Positions 16,766-25,299 of a DNA stretch of 64,000 bases are shown here, piece by piece (the stretch's first letter is position 1; every line of letters begins with the position of its first letter). The translations under genes were made by a program, and so were the position numbers. The notes below the pieces were generated by a model that saw only the letters and a program-made list of their open reading frames with translations, did no database searches and had not been told where the DNA came from. The stretch comes from Flavobacterium potami (lineage in GTDB: Bacteria; Bacteroidota; Bacteroidia; Flavobacteriales; Flavobacteriaceae), in assembly GCF_020026915.1 (NCBI RefSeq), contig NZ_JAINUY010000004.1:310001-374000 (forward strand), given 5' to 3'.

Positions 16766-17041
16766 CTGTGTGCTTTGTCTTTCATGGGAACAAACTAGCT
16801 TTATTAATCCCAATGCTCTGTTTTTTTAAGGGTTACATTTCAGCAGAATCAATCCCTGTGCTTTGTCTTTTATGGGAACAAACAAGCTTTATTAGTCCCA
16901 GTGCTTAGTTTTTTTTTAAGGGTTACATTTTAGCTAACTTCAATCCCTTTATGCTTTGTCTTTTATGGGAACAAACAAGCTTTATTAGTCCCAGTGCTTC
17001 CTTTTTTATAAGGGTTGTATTTAGCTTTCTCAATCCCTGTG
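16766..17041. repeat. Three tandem copies of a 88-93 bp non-coding repeat
   Basis: Three units, anchored by GCTTTGTCTTTYATGGGAAC at 16772, 16860 and 16953, give periods of 88 and 93 bases. Each unit contains TATGGGAACAAAC, an AAGCTT-like core (CTAGCTT in the first unit), a TCCCA complement, a T run, then AAGGGTTRYATTT and CAATCCCT. Two short stems (TGGGA/TCCCA and AGGGTT/AATCCCT) are conserved within each unit. No reading frame continues through the copies. The rest of 17042-17184 shows nothing I can name. Confidence 0.85.
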
Positions 17042-17184
17042 AAACAAATTTAGGAAGAGAGTCGTAAAAAATTGTTACATAATTTTCTGTCATCTTTTAT
17101 ATATTTCACATGTTCTTAAGTGTTAATTATGTAACTGTTAACTAAGTTGTTAAGTAATTTTGATTATATTAAATAGTAAAAACC

Positions 17185-17631
17185 ATGAATCTTCATATAA
17201 AAGAGCTTACTACAATTAATGAAATGATGGCTCAAATTGAGACTATCAAATTTCTGTATCCTCAGTTGAGTATAGAAAAATATGAATCTTTCCTTGAAGA
17301 AATGCTGCCGCATAATTATACTCAAATTGCAGTTTTTGAAAATGAGATCTGCCTTGGTCTAACAGGATGTTGGTCTGCAACAAAATTGTGGACAGGCAAA
17401 TATCTTGAAATCGATAATTTTGTCGTAAATCCTGAATACAGATCTAAAGGTATAGGAAAAATGTTAACAGATTATATGGAGAAGAAAGCAATAGAATTAA
17501 ATTGCAGCAGTATCGTTTTGGATGCATTTACAGGAAATTTTGGAGCGCACCGATTCTATTATAATCAAGGATATGTACCAAAGGGATTTCATTTTGTAAA
17601 AATCTTGGACGAAAAGAAAATGACAGTTTAG
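17185..17631 (+). CDS. GNAT family N-acetyltransferase
   Basis: 148 aa acyl-CoA-dependent acetyltransferase. The acetyl-CoA-binding motif A is clear (VNPEYRSKGIGKMLTDYME, the R-x-x-G-I-G pattern near residues 90-97), preceded by the strand YLEIDNFVV and followed by the motif B segment GFHFVKIL. The substrate is unknown. It stands alone between the repeat region and the flippase gene. Confidence 0.88.
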   Translation: MNLHIKELTTINEMMAQIETIKFLYPQLSIEKYESFLEEMLPHNYTQIAVFENEICLGLTGCWSATKLWTGKYLEIDNFVVNPEYRSKGIGKMLTDYMEKKAIELNCSSIVLDAFTGNFGAHRFYYNQGYVPKGFHFVKILDEKKMTV

Positions 17632-17692
17632 AAAACAAACATAACTTTTCTTTATTGCAACAACAAATACGCCATTAAACAAAAGAAATGGT

Positions 17693-17700
17693 TATTTTTG
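17693..17700 (+). promoter_or_regulatory. -7 promoter box TATTTTTG
   Basis: Consensus TAnnTTTG match, 28 bases before the TTG start of the flippase gene. No good TTG at the usual -33 distance was seen. Confidence 0.4.
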
Positions 17701-17727
17701 TCTTACAAACATTATTAGAGTTATATT

Positions 17728-19188
17728 TTGGGATTATATAAAAATCTATTTAAGCAAACGGCAATTTACGGACTGGCAACAGTTTTACCGAGAATGTTGA
17801 GTTTTTTATTAGTGAGATTATATACAGGAATTCTGCCAACTGCTGAGTATGGAGAAGTTTCAATTGTATTGTCTTGGATGGTTTTCTTTAACGTAGTTCT
17901 TTCTTATGGAATGGAAACGGCATTTTTTAGATTTTATAGTGCCGAAGATGATAAGAAAAATGTAATTGCAACTTCTACAATTTCAATATTTTGGACTTCA
18001 ATTATTTTCCTTTTTGTTGCTTTAATTTTTAGAAATACACTAGCGAATCTTGCAGAGGTCGATGTTCAGTATATTACCTACACCGTTTGGATTTTGGTTT
18101 TAGACGCTTTAGTTCTAATTCCGTTTTCTAAACTAAGAGCCAATCAAAGGCCGATGGTTTATGCAGCGATCAAGATTGGAAATGTTGTCATTAATCTTTT
18201 ACTGAATATATTCTTTTTAATGTATTTGCCAACATTGGCCGCTACACACCCTAATTCTGTTTGGGATAATTTATATGTAGAAAACTTTCAAATAGCCTAT
18301 ATTTTCATTGCTAACCTTTTGGCAAGTTTGGCGACATTTATAGTTCTTTCTCCAAATTATCTTTCGCTAGGGCGAAAATTTGATCCAGAGCTTTGGAGAA
18401 GAATGATGAAATACGGACTCCCAATTTTGGTTGCTGGATTAGCTTTTGCAGTAAACGAACATTTTGATAAAATTCTATTAGGTTACTTACTTCCAGAAAA
18501 TTTGGCAAAATCTGAAGTCGGAGCGTATTCGGCTTGTTATAAATTAGGATTATTTATGGTTCTTTTTGCAACAGCTTTCAGATTAGGAATCGAGCCTTTC
18601 TTTTTTAGTCATGCAAAAAATGCAAATGCACCTCAGACGTACGCCGTAATTACTAAATATTTTGTAATTCTTGGATCTTTAATTTTATTAGGTGTAATCG
18701 TTTTTGCAGATGTTTTAAAATATCTTTTATTAGACAATAAGTCTTATTGGGAAGCAATGAAAGTGGTTCCTCTAATTATATTGGCCAATTTCTTTTTAGG
18801 AATTTACAACAACTTATCGGTTTGGTATAAACTGACAGACAAAACAAAAATCGGGGCCTACATTTCTATAGTTGGTGCAATCGTAACATTGGTTTTAAAT
18901 TATTTATTAATTCCAAAATATAGTTATTACGGTTCGGCAATTGCTACTATTTCTGCCTACGGAAGTATGATGCTTATATCTTATGTTTTAGGTAATAAAT
19001 ATTATCCAATTCCTTATGACATGAACAAAATTGGCGCTTATTTAGGTGTTTCTATATTATTTTCCATTATCTCGTTTTACGGATTTAGAGAGAAATATTA
19101 TGTTGGAATTCCGCTTCTTTTAGCTTTTATGTATCTTGTTTATCATTTCGAAAAAGACACTATAAAAGGTATAATGAAGAGAAAATAA
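17728..19188 (+). CDS. Polysaccharide flippase, Wzx/MurJ-like (MOP superfamily)
   Basis: 486 aa inner-membrane protein with about 12-14 hydrophobic helices. The N-terminal KQTAIYGLATVLPRMLSFLL fits oligosaccharide-lipid flippases. The start is a TTG at 17728; later ATG codons would remove the first helix. The downstream genes (dut, sugar nucleotidyltransferase, TPR, lipoprotein, M23) run in the same direction, which suggests a cell-envelope operon. Whether it flips an O-antigen-type or other lipid-linked glycan is unknown. Confidence 0.85.
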   Translation: MGLYKNLFKQTAIYGLATVLPRMLSFLLVRLYTGILPTAEYGEVSIVLSWMVFFNVVLSYGMETAFFRFYSAEDDKKNVIATSTISIFWTSIIFLFVALIFRNTLANLAEVDVQYITYTVWILVLDALVLIPFSKLRANQRPMVYAAIKIGNVVINLLLNIFFLMYLPTLAATHPNSVWDNLYVENFQIAYIFIANLLASLATFIVLSPNYLSLGRKFDPELWRRMMKYGLPILVAGLAFAVNEHFDKILLGYLLPENLAKSEVGAYSACYKLGLFMVLFATAFRLGIEPFFFSHAKNANAPQTYAVITKYFVILGSLILLGVIVFADVLKYLLLDNKSYWEAMKVVPLIILANFFLGIYNNLSVWYKLTDKTKIGAYISIVGAIVTLVLNYLLIPKYSYYGSAIATISAYGSMMLISYVLGNKYYPIPYDMNKIGAYLGVSILFSIISFYGFREKYYVGIPLLLAFMYLVYHFEKDTIKGIMKRK

Positions 19189-19215
19189 CACGCATTAAAA
19201 ATTTATACATACAAA

Positions 19216-19650
19216 ATGAAAATTCAAATTATCAATAAATCTCAGCACGATTTACCAAATTATGAAACTATTGCTTCTGCAGGAATGGATTTGCGTGCCA
19301 ATATTTCAGAATCAATTACGTTAAAACCTTTAGAAAGAGCTATTGTAAAAACAGGACTTTTTATTGAATTACCAATTGGTTACGAAGCGCAGGTTAGACC
19401 AAGAAGCGGTCTGGCGGCTAAAAAAGGAGTAACGGTATTGAATTCTCCTGGAACTATTGATGCAGATTACAGAGGAGAAATAGGAGTAATTTTAGTAAAT
19501 TTATCTAATGACGATTTTGTTATTGAAAATGGAGAGAGAATTGCCCAGCTAATTGTAGCTAAACATGAAAGAGCAGAATGGATTGAAGTTGAAACACTTT
19601 CTGAAACATCTAGAGGTGAAGGAGGCTTCGGAAGCACTGGAGTGAAATAA
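19216..19650 (+). CDS. dut: dUTP diphosphatase
   Basis: 144 aa trimeric dUTPase that hydrolyses dUTP to dUMP and keeps uracil out of DNA. All five motifs are present: [30 protein letters not shown] with its catalytic Asp, GERIAQLIV and the C-terminal [10 protein letters not shown] arm. It lies 27 bases after the flippase gene. Confidence 0.97.
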   Translation: MKIQIINKSQHDLPNYETIASAGMDLRANISESITLKPLERAIVKTGLFIELPIGYEAQVRPRSGLAAKKGVTVLNSPGTIDADYRGEIGVILVNLSNDDFVIENGERIAQLIVAKHERAEWIEVETLSETSRGEGGFGSTGVK

Positions 19651-19730
19651 GTGTTTTTCATTCAAAAATTAAAAGAAAGACCAAACCCCAAGAAGATTTT
19701 TTTAAGTCTTCGTATAAAATCGAATAAAGA

Positions 19731-20747
19731 ATGAAAATAATAGTGCCAATGGCAGGCCGTGGATCGAGATTGAGGCCTCATACATTAACAGTACCGAAAC
19801 CATTAATTCCTGTTGCAGGAAAATCTATCGTACATCGTTTAGTTGAAGATATTGCTAAAATATTAAAAGAACCGATTGAAGAAGTGGCTTTTATTTTAGG
19901 AGACGAGGCTTTTTTTGGAAATGATGTTGTAAAAAGTTTAGAAGATCTTGCTCAAGGATTAGGTGCAAAAGCTTCCATCTATCGTCAGGATCAGCCATTA
20001 GGAACAGGTCACGCAATCATGTGTGCAAAAGAATCTCTTTCAGGGCCAGCTGTAATTGCTTATGCAGATACTTTAATTAGAGCAGATTTTGAATTAGATC
20101 CAGAAGCAGACGCTGTAATTTGGGTAAAACAAGTAGATCAGCCAGAAGCTTTTGGTGTTGTAAAACTGAACCAAAATAATGAAATTATAGAGTTGGTTGA
20201 AAAACCAAAAGAATTCGTAAGTGACTTGGCAGTTATCGGAATTTATTATTTTAAAGAAGTTGGTGTTTTAAGAAATGAACTTCAAAATGTTTTGGATAAT
20301 AATATTCAGAATGGTGGAGAATACCAAATCAATGATGGTATTAAAGCGATGATGGCCAACGGAAAAGTTTTTAAAACCGGAAGTGTTGACGAGTGGATGG
20401 ATTGCGGTAACAAAGATGTTACTGTTGAAACCAATACAAGAATGTTAGGTTTCCTTCATAACGATGGTGAGCATTTAGTTGATTATGGTGTGACTTTAGA
20501 AAATTCGACAATTATTCCTCCTTGTTATATTGGAGAAAATGTGGTTTTAAAAAACACTACAATCGGACCAAATGTTTCTCTTGGAAAAGGATGTCATGTA
20601 ACAGACAGTACAATAAAAAACAGTTTAGTTCAAACGTATTCTCAAATCAAAAATGCTGATTTAGACAATGCAATGATCGGAAACCATGTACGTTATGACG
20701 GTAAATTTACCAGCGTTAGTATTGGTGATTACGCTGTTTTAGAATAA
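19731..20747 (+). CDS. Sugar-1-phosphate nucleotidyltransferase
   Basis: 338 aa enzyme making an NDP-sugar. The N-terminal pyrophosphorylase signature is MAGRGSRLRP...PKPL, with GTGHAIM and AYADTL for nucleotide and metal binding. The C-terminal ~100 residues contain left-handed beta-helix hexapeptides (ENVVLKNTTIGPNVSLGKG). The exact sugar (glucose or mannose type) cannot be assigned from motifs. Its place after the flippase and dut genes suits envelope glycan synthesis. Confidence 0.88.
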   Translation: MKIIVPMAGRGSRLRPHTLTVPKPLIPVAGKSIVHRLVEDIAKILKEPIEEVAFILGDEAFFGNDVVKSLEDLAQGLGAKASIYRQDQPLGTGHAIMCAKESLSGPAVIAYADTLIRADFELDPEADAVIWVKQVDQPEAFGVVKLNQNNEIIELVEKPKEFVSDLAVIGIYYFKEVGVLRNELQNVLDNNIQNGGEYQINDGIKAMMANGKVFKTGSVDEWMDCGNKDVTVETNTRMLGFLHNDGEHLVDYGVTLENSTIIPPCYIGENVVLKNTTIGPNVSLGKGCHVTDSTIKNSLVQTYSQIKNADLDNAMIGNHVRYDGKFTSVSIGDYAVLE

Positions 20748-20795
20748 AATAAAAATTAAGAAAGTTTCGTTTTGTTTAAAATGTAATTTTTAGAA

Positions 20796-22151
20796 ATGAT
20801 CAGAAAAAGAGTTTTTACGGTATTGTTTTTTGCTTTATTTAGCACATCGTTTTCGGTTTTTGCGCAACAGACAGAACCCGAAGATATTGCTATGGCAACA
20901 GATGAATATCAAGACTCATTTTATGAATCATTAAAACAAAAAGGAATTGAAAATTATGATAAAGCTATTGTATCATTGGAGAAATGTATCAAACTAAAAC
21001 CCAATGATGCAGTTGCTTATTTTGAATTAGGAAAAAACTATTTTGCGCTTAAACAATATCAAAATGCGCAAGATGCTTTTGAAAAAGCAACACAGATTGA
21101 TCCTAAAAATAAATGGTTTTGGCTCGGAATTTACGATGTAAGTTACGAAACCAAAAATTATGCGTTAGCAATAGAAATCATTCAGAAAATAATTGTCTTT
21201 GACGAAGAATACAAAGACGATCTAATTTCGTTGTACATGATTACCAATCAGTATGATAAAGCTCTAATTGCAATTAACGAAATGAATGAAAAGTTCGGAA
21301 AATCTTCTGATCGTGAAATTTATAAAGCACAGATTTTATCTCAAGGAAAATACCAAAATGCTGAAATTGACAATTTAATTGAGCAGATTAAAAAAGATCC
21401 AAAGGAAGAATCCAATTATGTAAATCTCATTTTTTTATATTCAAAAAATAATGAAAATGAGAAATCTTTAAATGTTGCCAAACAATTGGCGAAAGAAATT
21501 CCAACTTCTGAATGGGCACAGGTGAGTCTATTTAAAGGATATTTGGATGCGAATCAGGCTGATAAAGCTATAAAATCAATGAATGTGATTTTGGCAAGTT
21601 CAAAAATTGATTCAAAAATCAAACATAGAACTTTGAATGAGTTTTTGATTTATGTGAATAAGAATCCACAATATTCAGCAGATTTAGAAAAAGCCATTTC
21701 GTATTTTGATAACGATAAAGACGTTGATGTTGCTAAAGAGATTGGAAAATTTTATCATAGTAAAGGTCAGTTCGAAAATGCAATTAAATATTACGAAAAA
21801 GATTTAAAGGCACATTCAGACACAGATCTGGAAACGAATATGTTATTGTTAGAAGCCTATTCTCAGGTAAAACAATACGATCCAATGACCAAAAGAGCAA
21901 TGATGCTGATTGAAGTTTACCCAAGTCAAGCGCAGTTTTATTATTATGCCGGTTTAGGAAACAACCAGATAAAGCAGTTTAAAAATGCTAAAACGGTTTT
22001 AGAAATGGGTCTTGATTATGTTGTAGACGATGCAAAATTAGAAGCAAATTTTAATATTCAATTGGGAGAAGCATATAATGGATTGGGAGATGCCAGAAAA
22101 AAAGAGGAATACTTTTTGAAGGCAAATGAAATATTAAAAAAGAAAAAATAA
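20796..22151 (+). CDS. Exported TPR repeat protein
   Basis: 451 aa. A signal peptide (residues 1-23, ending SVFAQQ) is followed by many tetratricopeptide repeats (for example AYFELGKNYFALKQYQNAQD at about 70-90). It is a likely periplasmic scaffold. It is set between the nucleotidyltransferase gene and a DUF4292 lipoprotein gene 13 bases downstream, a grouping I recall as conserved in flavobacteria. The partner is unknown. Confidence 0.82.
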   Translation: MIRKRVFTVLFFALFSTSFSVFAQQTEPEDIAMATDEYQDSFYESLKQKGIENYDKAIVSLEKCIKLKPNDAVAYFELGKNYFALKQYQNAQDAFEKATQIDPKNKWFWLGIYDVSYETKNYALAIEIIQKIIVFDEEYKDDLISLYMITNQYDKALIAINEMNEKFGKSSDREIYKAQILSQGKYQNAEIDNLIEQIKKDPKEESNYVNLIFLYSKNNENEKSLNVAKQLAKEIPTSEWAQVSLFKGYLDANQADKAIKSMNVILASSKIDSKIKHRTLNEFLIYVNKNPQYSADLEKAISYFDNDKDVDVAKEIGKFYHSKGQFENAIKYYEKDLKAHSDTDLETNMLLLEAYSQVKQYDPMTKRAMMLIEVYPSQAQFYYYAGLGNNQIKQFKNAKTVLEMGLDYVVDDAKLEANFNIQLGEAYNGLGDARKKEEYFLKANEILKKKK

Positions 22152-22164
22152 AATAAGAATCCAG

Positions 22165-22944
22165 ATGAAAAAGTATATATCAATCCTAATATTGTCAATT
22201 GCTGTTATTTCGTGTAAAACAAAAGCAGTTGCAGTACAAGGGTCTACAAGCCAAACAGTTGCGCCAAAAGAAGACAAAAAGGTAATAGAAAAACATTATG
22301 AAAATAAATTAGATTTTTCTACCCTGTACATAAAAGCAAGTGCAAAATACGTTGATGAAAAGCAAAGCCAAAATGTTAGTGCAGACATCAGAATTGAAAA
22401 AGACAAGCAGATTTTAATAAGCGTACGTTTCTTAGGAATCACAATGGCAAAAGCCTTGATAACACCTTCTTCAGTAAGTTATTACGAAAAAATAAACAGT
22501 ACATATTATGAAGGTGATTTTACAAGTTTAAGTAAATGGTTAGGAACAGATTTAGATTATAACAAAGTGCAGAACTTATTGGTTGGTGAAGCATTTGACG
22601 ATTTAAGAAAAGGAAAGTATACACAGACAATTGTAGATAATCTTTTTAGATTGGATGAAGAAAAAGAGAGTAATTTAAAGAAGTCTTTTTTCTTAGACAG
22701 CGAAAAATATCTGATTCAAAAAGAAGAGATTTCGCAACCTTCAGAAAACAGAAATTTACAAATCAATTATTCAGACAATAAAGTTTTCAATCAAGGAATC
22801 CTTCCAACAAGTATAGAAATCAATGCTGTTCAGCCTAAAGGAAAGACGAATATTAATTTAAATTATAATAATATTTCATTTAACGAAGAACTTTCTTTTC
22901 CTTACAGTGTTCCGAGTGGTTATAAAAAAGTTACAATTCAGTAA
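22165..22944 (+). CDS. DUF4292 family lipoprotein
   Basis: 259 aa. Signal peptide with lipobox VISC, acylated Cys17. The rest is a beta-rich domain in the style of LolA/LolB lipoprotein-handling proteins, with segments such as SVRFLGITMAKALITP. I recognise the layout as DUF4292. It ends 23 bases before the M23 gene. A role in envelope lipid or lipoprotein handling is inference. Confidence 0.78.
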   Translation: MKKYISILILSIAVISCKTKAVAVQGSTSQTVAPKEDKKVIEKHYENKLDFSTLYIKASAKYVDEKQSQNVSADIRIEKDKQILISVRFLGITMAKALITPSSVSYYEKINSTYYEGDFTSLSKWLGTDLDYNKVQNLLVGEAFDDLRKGKYTQTIVDNLFRLDEEKESNLKKSFFLDSEKYLIQKEEISQPSENRNLQINYSDNKVFNQGILPTSIEINAVQPKGKTNINLNYNNISFNEELSFPYSVPSGYKKVTIQ

Positions 22945-22967
22945 ATTTGCAAAATAAAAATAGAAAC

Positions 22968-24221
22968 ATGCCAAAATTTCTCCTAAGTCTAGTTTTAATA
23001 TGTGCCACTACATTTGTGTGGGCGCAGGATTCTCAGCAAGAAAAACTGGAACAGCGTAAAGCTCAAATTCAACAGGAAATCAGAGACAATGAAAAAATGC
23101 TTCAATCTGTTCGAAAAAAAGAGAAATCTGCTGTAAATGAATATTTAATTCAGGCTAATAAAATCAAACTTAAAGAGAAATTAATTAATACAACTGCAAA
23201 GCAGGAAAGACTGATTAGCAACGACATGTACATTAATCAGGTTCAGGTTAATAAGCTGAAAAAAGAATTAAAGGTTTTAAAAGAAGACTATGCCGAGATG
23301 ATTTTAAAATCATACAAAAGTCGTTCAGAACAAAGCCGTGCCATGTTTATTTTGTCTTCTGAAAGTTTTTTACAAGCTTATAAGAGAGCGCAATATTTAA
23401 AACAATATACCGCTTTTAGAAAAAATCAAGGTCTTGAAATTCAATCTAAAACAGCTCAATTAGTTGATTTTAACGCAAAATTAGACGGACAAAGACAGGT
23501 TAAAAAGAAGATTATTGCCGAAAACCAAAAAGAAAAAGTGACTCTTGAAGTAGAAAAAAAAGAGCAGCAAAAATTGGTAAATTCGCTTAAAAAAGATAAA
23601 AATAAAATCGCTGCAGATATTCGATCTAAGCAAAGTGAATCTAAAAGAATTGATAGACAAATTGATCGTTTAATTCGTGAAGCGATTGCAGAAGCCAATA
23701 GAAAAGCTGCAGCAGAAAGAGCCAAAGCAAATCCTGGTTCTGCAGAGACAAAAGCGCCTGTTTCTTCTTCTAAAATTGTAATGACTCCAGAAGATAAAGT
23801 TCTTGCGGCAGATTTTAAAGCAAACAGAGGAAGACTGCCATGGCCTGTAGAAAAAGGATTTATTTCTCTAGGATATGGAGATCAGCCACACCCGTTGCAC
23901 CCTTCAATTACAGTACACAATTCAGGAGTTGAAATTACGACCGAAGATGGCGCCAGTGCCAGAGCAGTATTTGCAGGAGAAGTTTCAAAAGTTATCGTTT
24001 TATCTCCAGTAAATAAAGCGGTTGTTATACAGCATGGAGACTATTTTACGGTATACCAAAACTTAAGCTCAGTTTCAGTAAGTCAGGGCGATAAAGTAAC
24101 AATTAAACAAAATATAGGAAGAGTTAGAACAAGTGGTGATACAGGAAAAACAATTATTAAATTCCTGATTATGCAAAACACTTCAAATAATAATCCGGAA
24201 GGATGGCTGCAAAGCAGATAA
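22968..24221 (+). CDS. EnvC-like murein hydrolase activator, M23 domain
   Basis: 417 aa exported protein. Signal peptide (MPKFLLSLVLICATTFVWAQ) supports the ATG at 22968 over an in-frame TTG at 22947. A long coiled coil (about 25-260) precedes a C-terminal LytM/M23 domain. The usual zinc ligands look incomplete: the HPLHPSITVHNSGVEI region lacks the standard HxxxD, and the late HxH is replaced by VVIQHGDYFTVY. That makes an activator of amidases more likely than an active peptidase, as in EnvC/NlpD. Confidence 0.85.
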   Translation: MPKFLLSLVLICATTFVWAQDSQQEKLEQRKAQIQQEIRDNEKMLQSVRKKEKSAVNEYLIQANKIKLKEKLINTTAKQERLISNDMYINQVQVNKLKKELKVLKEDYAEMILKSYKSRSEQSRAMFILSSESFLQAYKRAQYLKQYTAFRKNQGLEIQSKTAQLVDFNAKLDGQRQVKKKIIAENQKEKVTLEVEKKEQQKLVNSLKKDKNKIAADIRSKQSESKRIDRQIDRLIREAIAEANRKAAAERAKANPGSAETKAPVSSSKIVMTPEDKVLAADFKANRGRLPWPVEKGFISLGYGDQPHPLHPSITVHNSGVEITTEDGASARAVFAGEVSKVIVLSPVNKAVVIQHGDYFTVYQNLSSVSVSQGDKVTIKQNIGRVRTSGDTGKTIIKFLIMQNTSNNNPEGWLQSR

Positions 24222-24227
24222 AAATTT

Positions 24228-24254
24228 AAGGGAGCAATTAAGCTCCCTTTTTTA
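24228..24254 (+). terminator. Terminator after the EnvC-like gene
   Basis: The stem AAGGGAGC/GCTCCCTT (24228-24235 with 24242-24249) and 6-base loop run into a T tract. It lies between convergent genes and ends the envelope operon. Confidence 0.85.
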
Positions 24255-24267
24255 TTTCAATTTTAGT

Positions 24268-24687
24268 TTAATCGTATTGTTCTAAAAAGTATTTTACTAC
24301 ATCGGTTGTGGTTACTATTCCTTTAAGTTCGCCTTTATCAACAACGGGAAGAGCGTGAAAATCTTCTTTTACAAAAATTTCAGCTAAATCTCTAATAATG
24401 GTATCTGGCGTCACGGTTTTTGGTTTTGAAGTCATTACCTGAGGAACGGTCAACATTTCTAGAATTGCTTCATCGGCATTTTCTTGACCTTCAAACAAGG
24501 CTCCAAAAGTTAGTCTGTTAACGTCGGTTCGGCTTATAATTCCAATTACTTCTTTGCCTCTTACAATCGGAATGTGACGAATTGCATTTGCTTTTAATTT
24601 TTCGACTACGGTTTTAAGTCCATCATTTTCATTTGCAGTCACTACGGTTTTAGTCATAATGTGACTAATTGGTTCTCTTTTTTTCAT
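24268..24687 (-). CDS. CBS-domain pair protein
   Basis: 139 aa made of two CBS domains. The first spans about 8-62 (HIMTKTVVTANENDGL ... IIGIISRTDVNR pattern) and the second about 82-136 (VMTSKPKTVTPDTIIRDLAE ... GIVTTTDVVKYF). Such stand-alone pairs bind adenine nucleotides and regulate partner proteins. The partner is unknown. It is transcribed alone, divergent from rbfA. The 218-base spacer upstream holds the rbfA promoter and nothing else I recognise. Confidence 0.88.
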   Translation of the reverse strand: MKKREPISHIMTKTVVTANENDGLKTVVEKLKANAIRHIPIVRGKEVIGIISRTDVNRLTFGALFEGQENADEAILEMLTVPQVMTSKPKTVTPDTIIRDLAEIFVKEDFHALPVVDKGELKGIVTTTDVVKYFLEQYD

Positions 24688-24893
24688 GATATTTTGGTTA
24701 TTATTCTATATAAAGGTGTAAAATATTTCATACAAATAATATGATTTTTATCATCTTTAAAAGCTGAAAATAAGAGTATTAGTAGGTGAAAAAAGAGCAA
24801 AGAAGAGATTCTAATTTTAAGAAAACGATTAATAGAGATAAAAATCATTCTATTGTTCATTTAGAAATTGTTTAGAGTCAAATTTAAAAGTAG

Positions 24894-24901
24894 TATTTTT
24901 G
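24894..24901 (+). promoter_or_regulatory. -7 box TATTTTTG of rbfA, almost touching the start codon
   Basis: TAnnTTTG match with an upstream TTG at 24868-24870 (23-base spacing). The box ends only 4 bases before the ATG at 24906, so the transcript should begin at or next to the start codon and be leaderless or nearly so. Confidence 0.6.
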
Positions 24902-24905
24902 CAGT

Positions 24906-25298
24906 ATGGAAACAAATAGACAGAAAAAAATAGGCGGTGTCATTCAGAAAGATCTGGTTGATATCTTGCAAGGTGAAGTGCGAAAAAACGGAATTACTAA
25001 TTTGGTAATTTCAGTATCCAAAGTAAGTGTAACTACAGATTTATCTGTAGCGACAGTATATTTAAGTATTTTTCCACAAGAAAAAGCAAAAGAAACTTTA
25101 GAAGCAATAAAAACAAATACTACTTTAATAAAACATGATTTATCGCAGCGCGTTCGTTTGCAATTACGTCGTGTTCCAAATTTAGTTTTCTTTATTGACG
25201 ATTCTTTAGATTATATCGAAAAAATCGACAATGCACTTGCTGGAAAAGAAAATCCAATAGAAAATCGTGATCTTTTAGAAAAAAGAAGAAAATCATAA
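24906..25298 (+). CDS. rbfA: 30S ribosome-binding factor A
   Basis: 130 aa cold-shock ribosome maturation factor with a KH-like fold. The N-terminal helix is IGGVIQKDLVDILQGEV. The central strands VTTDLSVATVYLSIFP and the C-terminal RRVPNLVFFIDDSLDY are the family signature. The permease gene starts 1 base after its stop, so the two are probably co-transcribed. Confidence 0.95.
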   Translation: METNRQKKIGGVIQKDLVDILQGEVRKNGITNLVISVSKVSVTTDLSVATVYLSIFPQEKAKETLEAIKTNTTLIKHDLSQRVRLQLRRVPNLVFFIDDSLDYIEKIDNALAGKENPIENRDLLEKRRKS

Positions 25299-25299
25299 A

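Noticed and set aside
16766..17041. Tandem repeat considered as a CRISPR array
   Set aside because: Units are ~90 bases and repeated throughout, with no constant short repeat plus unique spacers, and there are no cas genes.
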